A DNA stretch of 64,000 nt from Anaerocolumna sp. MB42-C2 (GTDB taxonomy: Bacteria; Bacillota; Clostridia; Lachnospirales; Lachnospiraceae). The notes below the pieces were generated by a model. The model did no database searches, was not told where the DNA came from, and was given only the letters and a program-made list of their open reading frames with translations. Shown here piece by piece: positions 33,491-43,474 of the stretch. The translations under genes were made by a program, and so were the position numbers. The DNA is taken from NCBI RefSeq assembly GCF_030913705.1, contig NZ_CP133190.1:5667501-5731500 (forward strand), given 5' to 3'. Each line of letters begins with the position of its first letter. The first letter of the stretch is position 1.

Positions 33491-35800
33491 ATGGCTCATT
33501 CAGAAGACAATTCCGGAAATAATTTTATGCAGAATCGGGAGCTTTCCTGGCTGAAATTTAATAAACGTGTATTGGAAGAAGCTCAGGATGAAATAGTTCC
33601 TCTTTATGAACGGTTAAAGTTTATCTCAATATTTACAAGTAACCTGGACGAGTTTTTCATGGTACGGGTTGGTTCTTTAACCGATTTATCTCTAATGGGA
33701 AATAATAATATTGATAATAAAACAGGTATGACTCCTAAACAGCAGCTTACCAGGGTCTTTGAGAATACTATACCTTTATATCAGCTAAAAGATAAAATAT
33801 TTAACGATGTAGAAACAGAATTAAGAGAATTCGGTGTCTATAATTTAAACTTATCTGAAATGGGAAAATCAGAAAAAAGGTATATAGAACAGTATTATCA
33901 AAGTGATATATTGCCTATACTATCTCCTCAAATCATAGATTCACGTCATCCCTTTCCGCATTTAATTAATAAAGGACTATATATTATTTGTGAATTTCAT
34001 GGGCAAGACAAAAAATTCGGTTTAATTCCCATATCACAGTCATTGCCTCGGTTTATTTTATTACCCGGTAATCAAACCCGTTATATTTTGACTGAAAAGA
34101 TAGTACTGGACCACACAACTGATATCTTTGGTATGTATGTGGTAGAATGTGCTGCAATTATCTCGGTCACCAGAAATGCGGATATCAGTCCGGAAGATGA
34201 AATTTTTGAAGTAGATGATGATTATAGAGAACAAATGAAGAAAGTTCTTAAAAAACGTGGAAGACTTTCTCCGGTCAGAATGGAAGTACAGGGGCATTTA
34301 AGTAAAACACTCACGAATTTTTTACTGGACAAACTTCATATCAGTAAAGAACAGGTTTTTGCCTGTGTATCACCTATTGTTATGAATTATGTATTTGAAC
34401 TCTCTTCAAAACTTCCGGTGGTGTTACTAAAGCAGTTAAGTTATCCTGCTTTTAAGCCCATTTACCCAGTATTTTTAAACCATAATGAAAATATTACAAG
34501 TCAATGCCGTAGAAAAGATATCCTTCTCTTTTATCCTTATCATCAGATGGAGCCTTTTTTACATCTTTTAAAAGAAAGTTCACAAGATCCTAATGTTATT
34601 TCCATTAAAATTACTATATACCGACTATCCAGAAATTCAAGAATTATTGATTATTTAATTACGGCAGCAGAAAATAATAAAGAGGTTACCGTTCTGGTTG
34701 AATTAAAAGCCAGATTTGATGAGGAAAATAATATAGAATGGGCAGAACGCTTAGAGGAAGCCGGATGCAATGTCATATATGGTTTTGAGGGTTTTAAGGT
34801 TCATTCTAAAATTTGTCTTATAACCAGGCGGGACAGGAATAAAATAGTGTATATTACACAGGTCGGAACCGGTAATTATAATGAAAAAACAGCAAAATTA
34901 TATACCGATTTATCTCTTATTACGTCCAATAAGGATATAGGACAAGATGCCAGTGAATTCTTTAAAAATATGTCCATATCTAATCTGAAAGGTCAGTATA
35001 ATAACCTTTTTGTTGCTCCTTATTCCTTTAAAAATAATATGCTTGCTTTGATGGACAATGAAATTGAGAAAGCAAAACGGGGCGAGAGTGCGTTAATTAT
35101 TATTAAGTCTAATTCGTTAACGGATAAAGATATAATAATGAAGTTATCAGAGGCTTCCCAGACTGGGGTAAAAGTGAAATTAATTATCAGAGGTATCTGC
35201 TGTTTATTACCCGGGGTAAAAGGTAAAACGGAAAATATAATGGTTACCAGTGTAGTTGGAAGGTTCTTAGAGCATTCCAGGATATATTGTTTTGGTACGG
35301 ATAAAGATATGAAAGTATACATTTCATCTGCCGATATGATGACACGAAACACATCTAAGAGGGTTGAGATTGCTTGTCCTATTTTGGATGCAGAGATAAA
35401 GAATCAAATATTACATATATTTGATATAATATTTAAAGATAATGTAAAAGCAAGATTATTAGGCAGTGATGGCATTTATAGAAAAAAAGAAACAGCAGGA
35501 GGTTTAACCGAGGACTTTTTTAAGGATACTACGGAAGATACAGCCAAAGAGATCACCGGGAACATAAACGATATTTTAATCCAGGATATACCGGATTATA
35601 TATCCCAGGACATTTACCAGGATATGTCTGAAGATGTACCCCAAGATATATCAGAAGATACATCCTCTGAAATATTGGAGAATTCCTTTGATAGCCAGCA
35701 GTATATGATTGAAGAATTTATTTTTCAGAGTAATCAGAATATGAAGTCCAATATTTGGTTTCAAAAACTGGTAAAAGTGTTTGCCCGTCATGCGCAGTAA
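33491..35800 (+). CDS. ppk1: Polyphosphate kinase 1, with an acidic C-terminal insertion
   Basis: A 769-residue PPK1 that reversibly transfers the gamma phosphate of ATP to polyphosphate. It begins with the family motif NRELSWLKFNKRVLEEA; the phosphorylated histidine is His438 (GFKVHSKIC) and the second active-site histidine His595 (RFLEHSRIY). Between about 665 and 730, where other PPK1 proteins have a short turn before the last SQQYMIEEF helix, there is an acidic low-complexity insertion with repeated QDI/EDT/QDM units. Translationally coupled to ppx and under the same Pho-box promoter. Confidence 0.93.
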   Translation: MAHSEDNSGNNFMQNRELSWLKFNKRVLEEAQDEIVPLYERLKFISIFTSNLDEFFMVRVGSLTDLSLMGNNNIDNKTGMTPKQQLTRVFENTIPLYQLKDKIFNDVETELREFGVYNLNLSEMGKSEKRYIEQYYQSDILPILSPQIIDSRHPFPHLINKGLYIICEFHGQDKKFGLIPISQSLPRFILLPGNQTRYILTEKIVLDHTTDIFGMYVVECAAIISVTRNADISPEDEIFEVDDDYREQMKKVLKKRGRLSPVRMEVQGHLSKTLTNFLLDKLHISKEQVFACVSPIVMNYVFELSSKLPVVLLKQLSYPAFKPIYPVFLNHNENITSQCRRKDILLFYPYHQMEPFLHLLKESSQDPNVISIKITIYRLSRNSRIIDYLITAAENNKEVTVLVELKARFDEENNIEWAERLEEAGCNVIYGFEGFKVHSKICLITRRDRNKIVYITQVGTGNYNEKTAKLYTDLSLITSNKDIGQDASEFFKNMSISNLKGQYNNLFVAPYSFKNNMLALMDNEIEKAKRGESALIIIKSNSLTDKDIIMKLSEASQTGVKVKLIIRGICCLLPGVKGKTENIMVTSVVGRFLEHSRIYCFGTDKDMKVYISSADMMTRNTSKRVEIACPILDAEIKNQILHIFDIIFKDNVKARLLGSDGIYRKKETAGGLTEDFFKDTTEDTAKEITGNINDILIQDIPDYISQDIYQDMSEDVPQDISEDTSSEILENSFDSQQYMIEEFIFQSNQNMKSNIWFQKLVKVFARHAQ

Positions 35801-35851
35801 AATTGAATATGAAAGTTACAGTTAGTCATAAGACTGAACTGTGTTACCTAT

Positions 35852-35888
35852 AACAACTTAATCCATATAGATTAGGTTGTTTTTTTTG
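35852..35888 (+). terminator. Terminator of the ppx-ppk operon
   Basis: AACAACTTAATC (35852-35863) pairs with GATTAGGTTGTT (35870-35881) with one wobble, followed by a run of seven or more T. Confidence 0.85.
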
Positions 35889-36028
35889 TTGAAATTTTAT
35901 ATAATGGTTATATTATCCAAATCAGATTATGATTGACTTTAATAGGGACATATGACAGTAAAGCAGTGTAATAATCATTAGAAAATAAAAAATATGCCTA
36001 AGATTAAGGCACAGAAACGGAGGTTTAT

Positions 36029-38731
36029 ATGGTGGGATATGAATTTTTAGATGAGAAAGGAACATTCCGTTTATCTAATCCGGAGTTAACCAGTTATCTT
36101 TATTTCCCTATTGCAAATGAAAGCGGTGTTATGAGCAGTGTTACACCTACTCTTGGCGGGGATTGCAAAATGGGGCAGAATACTTTTATACTGGCTCCGG
36201 TAAGCAGTGAAGATTTACATAACAATAAATCATCCAGGAATTTCTGGTGTAATGTAAAAGGAAAAGGAATCTGGTCAGCAACAGGCAGATCAGCGAAACA
36301 AGAGGCAGTGCTTTTTACTAAAGATAAAGAGGAAACGGTCTTAGAAGCCGGATTGATGTGGCATAAAGTTAAAAGAGTATCAAAGGAGTATGGAATTACT
36401 TCAGAAATTACGTCCTTTGTTCCCTATACAAAGGATACTATGGAACTTATGATAGTTACAATTAAAAATTCCGGAGCAGAACCGGTTACATATACACCTA
36501 CGGCAGCCATACCCCTTTATGGAAGATCTGCAGATAATATAAGAGATCACAGGCATGTTACTTCATTACTGCATCGGGTGGAAGTAACGGAAGATGGGGT
36601 AATTTTAAATCCTACTCTTACGTTTGATGAAAGAGGCCATCAGAATAATTCAATGGTTTATGGTGTGTTTGGTTCTGCCATGGAAAGGGTGAAGCCCATG
36701 GGTTTCTACCCCGTTGCGGAAGGTTTTATCGGTGAGGGCGGAAATTTCGAAAATCCAAAAGCGATTCAGGACGACGGTTTACCTTATGTGACGAAAGGGT
36801 TTAAGATAGATGGATACGAGGCTTTTGGCGGAATCCGTTTTAGTGAAAATACATTAGCCGTAAATGAAGAAATAACTTATATTATTGTCCTGGGTTTCGG
36901 AACATCAAAAGAAAGTCTGGAAGAGACAGCTATGCCTTATCTCTCTGTAAAATACTGCCGAAAAGCTTTGGAAGAAACCAGGTTATATTGGGAAAACAAA
37001 CTTAATATTACATATAAAACAGGTAAAAGAGATTTTGATACCTGGATGCAGTGGGTGAATTTTCAGCCGATTCTGCGAAGAATCTATGGATGTTCTTTCC
37101 TGCCTCATCATGATTATGGGAAGGGTGGAAGAGGCTGGAGAGATTTATGGCAGGACTGCCTGGCCTTACTTTTAATGAATCCCCGGGGTGTACAGGAGAT
37201 GTTATTCCATAATTTTGCGGGGGTTCGTGTGGATGGAAGTAATGCCACTATTATTGGGACAAAGCAAGGTGAATTTATTGCTGACAGGAATAATATAACC
37301 CGGGTATGGATGGATCACGGAGCCTGGCCTTTCTTAACTACATACCTTTATATAAAACAAAGCGGTGATCTAAACCTGCTGCTAGCGGAAACTTCTTATT
37401 TTAAAGATCCGCAGGCAGTAAGAGGTGAGGAAAAGGATACTTTATGGAAGACGGAAGACGGCAACATACTTAAAACCTCTATGGGACAGGAATACAGGGG
37501 AAGTATATTGGAACACATGCTGATACAACATTTGACTGCATTTTATGATGTTGGAGAGCATAACCATATCCGTCTGCGCGGAGCTGACTGGAACGATGCT
37601 CTTGATATGGCAAAAGACAGGGGAGAAAGCGTAGCGTTTACATTTTTGTACGGTGCTAATTTAGAACAAATGGCGGACTTAATCATTACTTTGGATGCCA
37701 AGGGGACACATAAGTTGTTATTGTTAAAAGAAATCAGCCTATTACTGGCAGATAATACAGAATTATATGATAATACAGCTAAGAAACAGGAATTGTTGTA
37801 TCACTATTGCAGAGAATGTAAGCATACGGTGAGCGGAGATAAAATTGAAATATCCTGCAAGGAATTAGCAGATAACTTAAAAAATAAAGCAGCTTGGATT
37901 AAAAATCATACCCGAAGAACAGAATGGATTACGAATAAAGATGGTTATTCCTGGTTTAACAGCTACTATGATAATAACGGTCTGGCAGTTGAGGGAGATA
38001 ATAACAAAGGTGTGAGAATGATGCTTACGGGCCAGGTATTTGCAATTATGTCACACACGGCCGACGAAGAACAGGTAAAAGATATTATTACCGCAGCAGA
38101 TACCTATCTATATGATGAAACAGTCGGCGGCTATAAATTAAACACGGATTTTGGTGAATTAAAAACGGATCTGGGAAGAATGTTTGGTTTTGCTTATGGC
38201 AGTAAAGAAAACGGAGCCGTATTTTCCCATATGGCGGTGATGTATGCGAATGCCTTATACCAGAGGAACTTTGTACCTGAGGGCTATAAAGTAATAAACA
38301 GTCTGTACAGTCATTTAAGCAACTTTAACAAGAGCAGGACATATCCGGGTATACCCGAATATGTAGGGGATAACGGAAGAGGTCTTTATCATTACCTGAC
38401 GGGTTCTGCCAGCTGGCTTTTATTAACGGTTTTAAACGAGATGTTTGGTGTGAAAGGTGAATTGGGAAATCTGAAATTAGATCCTAAACTTTTATTGGAG
38501 CAGTTTGATAAAGATAAACAGGCTTGTGTGGAATTTATTTTCGCTGACAGAAAGCTGAAAGTAATGTATTATAATAAAAATTCGAAAGAATATGGGGCAT
38601 ATCGAATAGGAAACATTACGATTAACGGAAAACAATATGATTGTGATAACAATCATTGTGTGATCAATAGAATCATATTGGAGAATCTGGATAGTAACCA
38701 GCTGCACAGTATAAACGTAGACCTAATATAG
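36029..38731 (+). CDS. Glycoside hydrolase family 94 phosphorylase (cellobiose/laminaribiose phosphorylase type)
   Basis: A 900-residue cytoplasmic enzyme with CGGAGG before the ATG. GH94 features: N-terminal beta-sandwich, helical linker, then an (alpha/alpha)6 barrel with HHDYGKGGRGWRDLWQD and the catalytic motif ADWNDALD (Asp520-Asp523 region, general acid). It phosphorolyses a beta-glucoside such as cellobiose or laminaribiose to glucose-1-phosphate plus sugar, saving ATP. Length around 900 is closer to laminaribiose-type than to the roughly 810-residue cellobiose enzymes, but specificity is not resolved. Confidence 0.87.
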   Translation: MVGYEFLDEKGTFRLSNPELTSYLYFPIANESGVMSSVTPTLGGDCKMGQNTFILAPVSSEDLHNNKSSRNFWCNVKGKGIWSATGRSAKQEAVLFTKDKEETVLEAGLMWHKVKRVSKEYGITSEITSFVPYTKDTMELMIVTIKNSGAEPVTYTPTAAIPLYGRSADNIRDHRHVTSLLHRVEVTEDGVILNPTLTFDERGHQNNSMVYGVFGSAMERVKPMGFYPVAEGFIGEGGNFENPKAIQDDGLPYVTKGFKIDGYEAFGGIRFSENTLAVNEEITYIIVLGFGTSKESLEETAMPYLSVKYCRKALEETRLYWENKLNITYKTGKRDFDTWMQWVNFQPILRRIYGCSFLPHHDYGKGGRGWRDLWQDCLALLLMNPRGVQEMLFHNFAGVRVDGSNATIIGTKQGEFIADRNNITRVWMDHGAWPFLTTYLYIKQSGDLNLLLAETSYFKDPQAVRGEEKDTLWKTEDGNILKTSMGQEYRGSILEHMLIQHLTAFYDVGEHNHIRLRGADWNDALDMAKDRGESVAFTFLYGANLEQMADLIITLDAKGTHKLLLLKEISLLLADNTELYDNTAKKQELLYHYCRECKHTVSGDKIEISCKELADNLKNKAAWIKNHTRRTEWITNKDGYSWFNSYYDNNGLAVEGDNNKGVRMMLTGQVFAIMSHTADEEQVKDIITAADTYLYDETVGGYKLNTDFGELKTDLGRMFGFAYGSKENGAVFSHMAVMYANALYQRNFVPEGYKVINSLYSHLSNFNKSRTYPGIPEYVGDNGRGLYHYLTGSASWLLLTVLNEMFGVKGELGNLKLDPKLLLEQFDKDKQACVEFIFADRKLKVMYYNKNSKEYGAYRIGNITINGKQYDCDNNHCVINRIILENLDSNQLHSINVDLI

Positions 38732-38744
38732 ATAAACAGTAAAC

Positions 38745-38758
38745 AGGTAATTGCGAAA
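38745..38758 (+). repeat. Terminal fragment of the palindromic repeat family
   Basis: AGGTAATTGCGAAA matches the reverse complement of the repeat end (TTTCGCAATTACC). Only this end is present, 16 bases before the cupin-protein start, and it supplies part of the leader there. It could be a solo remnant or a chance match. Confidence 0.4.
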
Positions 38759-38774
38759 GGAAAAGGTAAATTTG

Positions 38775-39212
38775 ATGAAGAAAGAATATATAGATGTTAC
38801 CTCATATTACGGAGAGGGGTATAAGCCATTAATTGATTACAATACCTGGAGAGTAGCCATATTAAGGTATTGCGAAGAACTGGAAGTACAGAATTTAAAA
38901 ACTATGCAAAAACATATGGAATCGGATGAAGTATTTATACTCCTGGACGGAAACTGTACACTTTTTACGGGGGGTAAAGGGGAGGAGATCCGGGATATTG
39001 ATGGAATCGCCATGAAACCTATGGAAATGTATAATGTTAAGAGAGGTGTGTGGCATACCCATACCTTAGATAAAAAAGGTACTGTATTAATTGTTGAAAA
39101 TCAGGATACATCAGATATAAATTCACCTACCTCACATTTAGAAGAGTCACAAAGAGAAGAACTTCAGAAGATTTTTAGAAAGATAGGGTTTAAAGAGCCG
39201 GCAGACCAATAA
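38775..39212 (+). CDS. Hypothetical cupin-like protein
   Basis: A 145-residue protein from ATG 38775 (alternative upstream starts lack support). The pattern SDEVFILLDGNCTLFTGG followed by MYNVKRGVWHTHTLDKKGTV looks like the two conserved motifs of a small single-domain cupin, with a late His pair as possible metal ligand. Similar small proteins bind or isomerise sugars or ureidoglycolate. It follows GH94 by 43 bases and precedes an AraC regulator, so a sugar-related role is plausible but unproven. Confidence 0.65.
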   Translation: MKKEYIDVTSYYGEGYKPLIDYNTWRVAILRYCEELEVQNLKTMQKHMESDEVFILLDGNCTLFTGGKGEEIRDIDGIAMKPMEMYNVKRGVWHTHTLDKKGTVLIVENQDTSDINSPTSHLEESQREELQKIFRKIGFKEPADQ

Positions 39213-39381
39213 TTAAATTATGATAGGAGGTATTTATTTCTTGCATGAATCGGGTAGTATACCGGATTAGAATATGTTAAAATAGAATCGGTGGAATTTA
39301 AGTTTCTGGATTCAATCTGCCTAGATATATTACGATATGGATTTAGTAGAATTTTAGCAGAATATAATGTGAGGATTACCT

Positions 39382-40203
39382 ATGCATGATTTAAGTTTAT
39401 ATGAAAAAAAGATAATAAATGATGAGGAATTTCCGGTTCAGATGTTTGAAAATAGAATTCGTATTCCGGGTACGTATTGTCACCCACATTGGCACGAACA
39501 TTTAGAACTGCATTATGTTTTAAAGGGAAACGGTATATTTTATTGCAATCAGAAACCTTTACCTGTCAAAGAGGGAAGTCTTGTTATTATCAACAGTAAT
39601 GAAATACATGAGGGCATTAGTTATACCACGGATTTTCATGCTTTGGTTATTATATTTGAAATGGGTGCATTTTCGAAAGAAATAGCAAATTATAACGTTA
39701 TATTTCAATCTTTAATCGAAGCAGATGTAACAATTAATGAGCTGATCATGTCCATATACGAGGAAGAAAATGAAAAAGTTCCGGGGTATAAAGTAGCAAT
39801 GAAAGGCAAACTGTACGAACTAATTGCTTATTTATTGAGAAATTACGTCGCGCAACAGCTTTCAGAAAAGGAAAGTATCAGCCGGATACGCAACTTAAGC
39901 AGGTTAAATACAGTAATTAAATATATTCAGGAAAATTATACGGAAGTCATAACAAACAGTGAACTGGCGGATAAAATCCATATCAGTGAGTACCGTTTTT
40001 GTCATTTGTTTAAGGAGATTATGGGGCAGAGTCCGTTAAATTATATTAATGAAGTACGACTAAAAAAAGCCTATTATTTACTTGATCAAAAAGAGATGAC
40101 TGTCTCACAGGTAGCAGCCGCTGTAGGTTTCCAGGATTATAATAATTTCGGCCGGCTGTTTCGAAAACATTACGGATATCCTCCGACAAAAGTGTGGGGA
40201 TGA
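39382..40203 (+). CDS. AraC family transcriptional regulator with N-terminal cupin sensor
   Basis: A 273-residue regulator. The N-terminal 90 residues are a cupin (YCHPHWHEHLELHYVLKGNG); the C-terminal 100 residues hold the two AraC helix-turn-helix units (NSELADKIHISEYRFCHLFK and MTVSQVAAAVGFQDYNNFGR). Such proteins usually activate adjacent carbohydrate genes on binding a sugar, so the isomerase/oxidoreductase genes downstream are likely targets. Confidence 0.9.
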   Translation: MHDLSLYEKKIINDEEFPVQMFENRIRIPGTYCHPHWHEHLELHYVLKGNGIFYCNQKPLPVKEGSLVIINSNEIHEGISYTTDFHALVIIFEMGAFSKEIANYNVIFQSLIEADVTINELIMSIYEEENEKVPGYKVAMKGKLYELIAYLLRNYVAQQLSEKESISRIRNLSRLNTVIKYIQENYTEVITNSELADKIHISEYRFCHLFKEIMGQSPLNYINEVRLKKAYYLLDQKEMTVSQVAAAVGFQDYNNFGRLFRKHYGYPPTKVWG

Positions 40204-40297
40204 ATAGCAAGATTGTATGTGCATTCAGCAATACATCTATAGATTTTTTGTGTGGAAAATTATATGATTATGGTATAAAATTCGTATATAATTAAAT

Positions 40298-40323
40298 GCT
40301 GCCTTTGGCAGCGGAATGAGAGG
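40298..40323 (+). promoter_or_regulatory. Hairpin plus ribosome site module before the isomerase gene
   Basis: GCTGCC-TTT-GGCAGC (40298-40312) is followed after five bases by GAGAGG (40318-40323) and the ATG at 40332. The arrangement matches those at 742 and 10100. A TATAAAATTCGTATATAAT stretch lies just upstream (from about 40274) and may carry the -10. Confidence 0.5.
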
Positions 40324-40331
40324 TAACAATT

Positions 40332-41303
40332 ATGAAATTAGGAACTTTTTCTGTAGTATTGGGGAATCTTCCATTAAAAGAAGCTTGTGAGTTTTTAAGC
40401 CAGAACGGAGTTCAGATGATTGAAATCGGATGCGGCGGCTATCCTGGGAAAGCGCATTGTGATCCGGATGTTTTATTAAATGATGAGGCAGAACTGGAGA
40501 AATTTAAGACAACCCTTAAAGATAGTCACCTTGAAATCAGTGCTCTGAGCAGTCACGGCAATATGGTACATCCTGTGAAAGAAATTGCAGAGAAGTTTGA
40601 TGAAGACTTAACAAAAGCAATTTTATTAGCAGAAAAGCTTGGTGTCCCTGTTGTAAATACTTTTTCCGGATGCCCTGGCGGAAGTACAGCTGATAAACAG
40701 CCAAACTGGGTAACTTGCCCCTGGCCCGAAGATTTTATGGCAATTTTAGACTATCAATGGAATGAAGTTCTTATTCCATATTGGAAGAAAAAGGTAGCAT
40801 TTGCAAAAGAACACGGTATTCATAAAATAGCTCTGGAACTGCATCCGGGATTCTGTGTTTATAATACGAATACACTGCTTCGTTTACGTGAAGCCGTTGG
40901 ACCTGAAATCGGAGCAAATTTTGATCCGAGCCATTTAATCTGGCAGGGAATGGATCCCTGTGCTTGTATCAGAGAACTTGGCAAAGCAGGAGCTATCTAT
41001 CATTTTCACGCTAAAGATACTAAGATAGACTCTGCAAACTGCGCTCTTAACGGAGTACTTGATACGACCCATTATGCAGATGAAATTAACCGTTCCTGGA
41101 TATTCCGATCTGTAGGATATGGTCACGGGGAAGAATATTGGAAAGCTATCGTTTCAGAACTTAGACTGGCAGGTTATGATTATGCCATCAGTATAGAACA
41201 TGAAGACAGTTTAATGTCCGGCAAAGAAGGACTTTTAAAAGCAATCGGATGCCTTAGAAATGTACTGATTTACGAAGACCGCGGCAGTATGTTTTGGGCT
41301 TAA
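40332..41303 (+). CDS. Sugar phosphate isomerase/epimerase (AP-endonuclease-2-like TIM barrel)
   Basis: A 323-residue TIM-barrel enzyme of the xylose-isomerase-like superfamily. Metal ligands are seen in LELHPGF, NFDPSHLIW, HFHAKD and SIEHED. Family members epimerise or isomerise keto-sugars or inositol derivatives. It is first of three genes (isomerase, Gfo/Idh oxidoreductase, second isomerase) that together look like an oxidise-epimerise pathway for a rare sugar, polyol or glycoside. The exact substrate is unknown. Confidence 0.85.
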   Translation: MKLGTFSVVLGNLPLKEACEFLSQNGVQMIEIGCGGYPGKAHCDPDVLLNDEAELEKFKTTLKDSHLEISALSSHGNMVHPVKEIAEKFDEDLTKAILLAEKLGVPVVNTFSGCPGGSTADKQPNWVTCPWPEDFMAILDYQWNEVLIPYWKKKVAFAKEHGIHKIALELHPGFCVYNTNTLLRLREAVGPEIGANFDPSHLIWQGMDPCACIRELGKAGAIYHFHAKDTKIDSANCALNGVLDTTHYADEINRSWIFRSVGYGHGEEYWKAIVSELRLAGYDYAISIEHEDSLMSGKEGLLKAIGCLRNVLIYEDRGSMFWA

Positions 41304-41339
41304 TAAGATATTTACGAACTATTTAGTTAGGAGATTAGT

Positions 41340-42395
41340 ATGGAACAGCAGAATTTTATGTTAGGAATTGTAGGCTTTGGAGGTATGGGCAATTGGCATA
41401 GAGAGCTTATCGATTCTATCGATGGATTAAAGGTAGCAGGAATTTACGATATAAAAGAATCAAGAAAGGCTTATGCAAAGGAAAATGGTATTAAAGCATA
41501 TGACAGCCTGGAAGAGTTACTTTCAGATGACCGTATCGATATCGTTTTGGTTTCCACGCCGAATGATTTGCATAAACCAATAGCTATAAAGGCAATGAAA
41601 GCCGGTAAAAATGTTGTAAGTGAAAAGCCAGTAACTCTAAACTCTAAAGATTTACAGGAAATGATTGATGCTTCTGAAGAAACCGGAATGTTTTTTACCG
41701 TACATCAGAACAGACGTTGGGATGAAGATTTTTTAACCATGAAGAAAATATATGACGAACGCCGTCTGGGTGAAACTTTCCGTATTGAATCCAGAGTACA
41801 CGGTTCCAGAGGAATACCGGGAGACTGGCGCCAGGAGAAAGAGCATGGTGGCGGTATGGTCCTTGACTGGGGCGTTCACCTGTTGGATCAGATTCTTCTT
41901 ATGATGGGAAGTACTAAATTAAATACCGTATATGCTACAGAGACTCATATCACCAATCAATTGGTAGATGACGGTTTTACAGCTGAATTAAGATTTGAAA
42001 ACGGTGTGGAAGTATTGGTTGAAGTCGGAACCAGTAACTTTATTAATCTTCCAAGATGGTACATGTTAGGTAATAATGGAACGGCTATTATAGAAGACTG
42101 GGAATTACACGGTAAAATTGTTTCTGCAGCCGGTAAGAGTGAAACGGATGTAGTTCCGGTACGTACTGCAGCAGGACTTACCAAAACCATGGCACCACGC
42201 AGGGAAGATACTATAAAAGTAGAAGAACTTCCTATTGTTAAGAGTGATATCAGAGACTTCTACCGTAACGTTATGAAAGTAATTGAGAAAAAGGAAGAAC
42301 CAAAAGTTAAATTACCGGAAGTAAAACGTGTTATGAAATTAATGGAAGCAGTTTTTGAGTCGGCGGAACAACATGCAGTGGTTAGATTTGAATAA
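41340..42395 (+). CDS. Gfo/Idh/MocA family NAD(P)-dependent oxidoreductase
   Basis: A 351-residue protein with an N-terminal Rossmann fold (IVGFGGMGNWH), the conserved SEKPVTL lysine motif and the GGGMVLDWGVHLLDQ segment carrying the catalytic Asp/His. Such enzymes oxidise or reduce a hydroxyl of a sugar, sugar glycoside or inositol, often at C3. With isomerases on both sides, it probably creates the keto group that they use or remove. Confidence 0.88.
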   Translation: MEQQNFMLGIVGFGGMGNWHRELIDSIDGLKVAGIYDIKESRKAYAKENGIKAYDSLEELLSDDRIDIVLVSTPNDLHKPIAIKAMKAGKNVVSEKPVTLNSKDLQEMIDASEETGMFFTVHQNRRWDEDFLTMKKIYDERRLGETFRIESRVHGSRGIPGDWRQEKEHGGGMVLDWGVHLLDQILLMMGSTKLNTVYATETHITNQLVDDGFTAELRFENGVEVLVEVGTSNFINLPRWYMLGNNGTAIIEDWELHGKIVSAAGKSETDVVPVRTAAGLTKTMAPRREDTIKVEELPIVKSDIRDFYRNVMKVIEKKEEPKVKLPEVKRVMKLMEAVFESAEQHAVVRFE

Positions 42396-42454
42396 AATAT
42401 AGTTTTAAATTTAAAACAGATAATCAAATGACAAAATGAAGGAGATTTAAAGCT

Positions 42455-43333
42455 ATGGAACAGATTAAAATTGGTACCTGTATTCCTGGAACTAAAGCTA
42501 AGGAATGGCTGCCTCATATGGTGAAAGCAGGTTTTGAAACAGTCTCTCTTAATTTCCATATGTCTTTGGAAAATACAGATCTGAAAGAATTAGCTAAAGA
42601 GGTAAAAGAAATATTAGGAGATTCCGGTGTTCGGGTTTCCTGTCTGGGATACTATTGCAATGCGTTACAATATGAAGAACATAAAAAAACATTAGAATAT
42701 TGTATTGATTCCGCCCGTTTATTTGGTGCAGGAACTGTTACTACATTTGCAGGTGCTCTTGAGGGTAAACCGGTGGAAGAGGCCATTCCGGTTTTTGGTA
42801 AGGTATTCGGCGATTTAGCAAAAAGAGCTGAAGATAATCAGGTTAAGATTGGTTTCGAAAACTGCCCTATGGGTGGCAGCTGGAATCAGCCGACCTGTAA
42901 TATCGGTTTTAACCCAAAAGCCTGGGAAATGATGTTTAATGAAGTTACTAGTGATAATATCGGATTAGAATGGGAACCTGCCCATCAGATGTCACAATTA
43001 ATAGACCCTATTCCCCAGCTAAAGCAATGGATAAAGAAAGTAGTTCATGTTCATGGTAAGGACTCTTCAGTCGACTGGGATTTAGTTCGACGTTACGGTG
43101 TATTCGGAGGAGTTAAATTTGCTTATGACAGAACTCCTGGTTTTGGCGATACCAACTGGAGAGATATTCTGTCAATCCTGCATATGGGAGGTTATAACGG
43201 AGATATCTGTGTAGAGGGTTATCATGATCCTATTTACAATGGTGACTGGGAGATGACAGCTCAGCTTCATTCTCTGAATTATCTCAAATGGTGCCGTGGA
43301 GGAGATTTTGTTCCTAATCCATGGGATAAATAA
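42455..43333 (+). CDS. Second sugar phosphate isomerase/epimerase (TIM barrel)
   Basis: A 292-residue member of the same superfamily as the 40332 gene but clearly different in sequence. Likely metal residues: GFENCPMGG, GLEWEPAHQ, VHVHGKDS and CVEGYHDP. GAAGGAGATTT precedes the start. It is the last gene before a terminator; the set of three genes appears to be one operon with spacing under 65 bases. Confidence 0.85.
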   Translation: MEQIKIGTCIPGTKAKEWLPHMVKAGFETVSLNFHMSLENTDLKELAKEVKEILGDSGVRVSCLGYYCNALQYEEHKKTLEYCIDSARLFGAGTVTTFAGALEGKPVEEAIPVFGKVFGDLAKRAEDNQVKIGFENCPMGGSWNQPTCNIGFNPKAWEMMFNEVTSDNIGLEWEPAHQMSQLIDPIPQLKQWIKKVVHVHGKDSSVDWDLVRRYGVFGGVKFAYDRTPGFGDTNWRDILSILHMGGYNGDICVEGYHDPIYNGDWEMTAQLHSLNYLKWCRGGDFVPNPWDK

Positions 43334-43474
43334 AATTACTTCCTGAATTTTTCATATATTAGTATATAAGGTTTAGGCGTGAAAGTTAACTAATCACCAA
43401 AACCATCTTAAAAATTAGACTAATTTAAAAATCATATCTATGTCCTGTAAAAGCAATATATCAGGTAAAAAATA

